The position numbers and the translations under genes were made by a program. DNA of 64,000 bases from NCBI GenBank assembly GCA_013397455.1, contig VYZB01000330.1:203113-267112 (forward strand), read 5' to 3'. This document shows positions 61,401-64,000 of the stretch, one piece after another. Every line of letters begins with the position of its first letter. The first letter of the stretch is position 1. The notes under the pieces were generated by a model. That model was not told the origin of the DNA, searched no databases, and saw nothing but the letters and a program-made list of their open reading frames with translations. The DNA is from Crotophaga sulcirostris (Eukaryota; Chordata; Aves; Cuculiformes; Crotophagidae).

Positions 61401-64000
61401 CAAGCTTTTACTTGTATCTTTTTTTATTTTTTTTCTCAAAATACTGGGGCTGTCAACTTTTTGTCTGAGGCAGTGCTTTTACTTGTGAATCTTAAGTTCC
61501 CAGGGGAGTTAGACTGGCCAAACCCTCAGGATTTTAGTGTTGATATTGGAAAGATCAGACAACCAGTGCTGTTTGTATTATTCATCCGCAATGTCAGTCA
61601 AAGCCCACTGCTTGGTCACCTCTACAAAGCCAGCATGGATGCTACTGCTCTGTTGATTCAGGATTTACGTTGTGCACCACAAATACCAAGTTGTTAGAGC
61701 TCAGTATCTGTTTTGCCAAAGGCAAATACCTTTTTCCCTTCTTCAAAGGAAGTCTTACTATTCCAATCAAAACCGTAGCATTATAATAAGTTAAATCCTA
61801 GGTATGCACAGAGTACCAAGACCTAATGAAAATACATCCTATAAAAAGAAAAGCTTTTTTTTTTTCCTTTCTCTGAAGTGACAAGATCTTGAAGCAACCA
61901 AAAATGTTCCCTGTTCAGGTGGATTAAGTTACCTATTAGAAAGATCTAAAAAAGTGTCAGACAAATTGAAGAATTTTGCTCGTGATGTTGCAGAAAGAAC
62001 AACTTGTACTTCCATTTTAGAAGTCTTCAGGGTTCTAACAATCTTCTGTCAACATCTGAAGTTTTGAATTTTCTATCTTCTGTAGAGGCCTCCTTCAGCC
62101 AGTGTTCTGTAAAAAAACTCAGTGATTTTCAGGCTGGAAGGGCTGGAATTTTGGACTTTTTGTTTCCCCTTACTTAATGTTCCCTACTCATTATTTTCCA
62201 TGAGTCACAGAGATGTGGGAGATGTTTGACTGTAGAATGGAAAATTTCTTACCTGATAACGTTTTTCAAGGTAACAGTAATATCTTCCTCTATTTTACTC
62301 CCTATAGATCAGCAGCCAAGAAAGGTGTCAACTTTGTCCGTTCCTTTTTGTAGCCTACTTAACCAGGTACACATAGCTGACATGATTGGCAGTAGAGTAC
62401 TTCTACTAATTGGTAGTTTTGAAAGTCTGATGAAGCATTGAATGATTCTTCTAAGGCACAGCTGAAGAGGAGGCTACTTTGTGGTGCTGAGCTGTCTCTG
62501 GAATTATAAGAAAGTGGAAAGAATCTGATGGCCCATACAATAATGAGAGTTACAGCCTGCAGGGAAAAATGCAAGAAATTTTCGGTGCTTTAATGGGTAC
62601 TTCTAACTAATAACTTGCACTGGTATCTCCAGGATTATTATGTTCTTCAGAGCAGTGTATTTGACATCTGAATTAGTTGAACAGTAAGGATGATTGCTTG
62701 ATTTGGCACTTTCCATGTGCACTGCCTGTTTTGTGTGTCATTAATTTTCTTTGATCTATTGTTAAAAAAATTATATAATTACAAAAAGCAGTTTAAAACA
62801 CAGTTACTACCTACAGTATCTTATATGTACGATATTGTATAATTGTCTTGTTTTGACATTACCAGCAAATTTAATTTGTTAGCAAAGCTTTTAGCAGAGC
62901 AAGTTAAAATTCCTCAATAACCTTTGTTTCTGGAAGATGCTGTCTGCTGCAACTTCTACTTGCATTCTTGTGCTTTTACTGATTTTTCAAGTAGCACCAC
63001 TGTTTCACACATATAAAATTTTACCCTAATAGCAGCACAAGTCACTTAATTAAAATTACTGATTACTTACGATATATTCTTTTATATTCTGTATGCTAGA
63101 GGGAATGCAACAAATATGTTACATATTGAGTTTCTTAACTTGCCAGAAGTACAGAAGTCTGCCTGTGTTAGTCTGTGTGCACTAGCAGAGTGGGCACTCA
63201 GGGAAGGCTTGAGTTCTGGTCTTGGTGGTACTGTGATATTTAGGAGATCATAAAAACAGAAGCAGTATCATAGATTAAAGGTCTGTGTAGGTGTTATCTT
63301 GTCCCTTCAGTGTTTGATACAGACAGTTAGTTCATCTTCTCATACTGTTTGCTTCTGTAAAACTAGCACTATTACAGAGATGTATGGTATGTGATTTAGG
63401 CATCAGCTGAATAGCAGTAGATTTGAGGTAGTTTAAATACATTATTTTCTCAAAATAGTCTATGTAATAAGTACACTATTCATCTTTTAATGCATTTAAT
63501 ACATTAGGATGTCTTTTCAGATTTGCTTGAGGGAGAATTAGATTATTGAAGAATATAACTCTTGTTGTAGCAACCTTGAAATTATGACTGCAAAGCAAAT
63601 ACAAACCCCCCTACCTAATGTGAAAAGAAAATATAAATGATTAATTGCATACAAGTCCTGCACAATTTTCATATGTAAACTCCTATTACTGCATAATTAT
63701 TCTCAGTACAGATCACTGCTTACTTTATAGTTCTGTTTTTTAAGAAACTCCTCAGTTCTTAGGTCATCTTGTAACTATTAGTGATTTTAAAAAAATAATG
63801 AGTTAAGTGGTTTGTTGCGTTAATATGAATGAAAGTATTAATAGAAATAAGTTGATCCTTGAAGATAGGTATTGTTTTAGTGGATAGTGTTGTCTAGCTT
63901 AAAGTTTCTGCTCATCACTAGATATCTAGCATTCTGATGCTGTGTAACTGAGCAATGAAATTCCAAGTCAACACTTTTGCATGGGTCTATATAAAAAGAA
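58499..64000 (+). other. ZMYM2: Downstream intron to window end, no exon found
   Basis: AT-rich sequence to the end of the window. One + strand frame at 61365-61697 (110 codons) is longer than most here but I recognise no protein in it. A short stretch near 60348-60376 (GTGCAGAGAAGGGCAACAG) may be a trace of old CR1. Otherwise nothing is seen. I assume this is still ZMYM2 intron because the last exon ends in an open phase 1 donor. Confidence 0.55.

Noticed and set aside
61365..61697. 110-codon + strand frame
   Set aside because: No family recognised, starts in a T-rich stretch, and no splice signals or repeated pattern support an exon. Conservation data could change this.
1..64000. tRNA, rRNA, microRNA hairpins, CRISPR arrays, bacterial-type operons
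   Set aside because: I saw nothing with the required conserved boxes, repeats or spacing; small intronic RNAs cannot be excluded without a covariance-model scan.

Overview
The window looks like nuclear DNA of a bird. It is AT-rich intronic sequence with many truncated CR1 LINE fragments, the typical avian interspersed repeat, and it carries the 5' half of one split vertebrate gene on the + strand. I recognise the protein as ZMYM2 (ZNF198), a nuclear MYM-type zinc-finger protein known as a SUMO-binding partner of the LSD1-CoREST-HDAC corepressor complex. I cannot name the species from this sequence.

Layout. Positions 1-560 are GC- and CpG-rich and look like the edge of a CpG-island promoter. 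A weaker CpG cluster with a CCAAT box follows near 1080-1200. Positions 561-21638 are a long first intron with six CR1 fragments. A short leader exon (21639-21732) has good splice signals. The start codon lies in the large exon at 23040-23889 (residues 1-283). Further coding exons are at 30097-30382, 33664-33829, 34637-34849, 46607-46757, 47548-47663, 53200-53316 and 53917-54067. All eight junction phases agree, giving 683 complete codons plus one base with no frameshift or premature stop. From 54068 to the end I see only intron, so the remaining MYM fingers and the C-terminal half of the protein lie beyond the window.

Protein. The visible part is a long, low-complexity, acidic and Ser/Asn-rich N-terminus with two SUMO-interaction-like motifs, followed by seven complete MYM zinc fingers and the start of an eighth. 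Introns fall inside several fingers rather than between them.

Most interesting points. (1) An upstream ATG in the leader exon is in frame with the normal start and could add about 23-24 residues, with a tandem NAGNAG acceptor choosing between two lengths. (2) A segment of about 24 residues that I recall from mammalian ZMYM2, between the exons at 34637 and 46607, could not be found in the 11.8 kb intron where it belongs; the flanking phases let the protein stay in frame without it. (3) Two pairs of CR1 elements lie tail-to-tail in introns and could form double-stranded RNA in the pre-mRNA. (4) One exon uses a weak GTCTGG donor. I found no other protein gene, tRNA, rRNA, CRISPR array or intact mobile element, and no clearly novel system.
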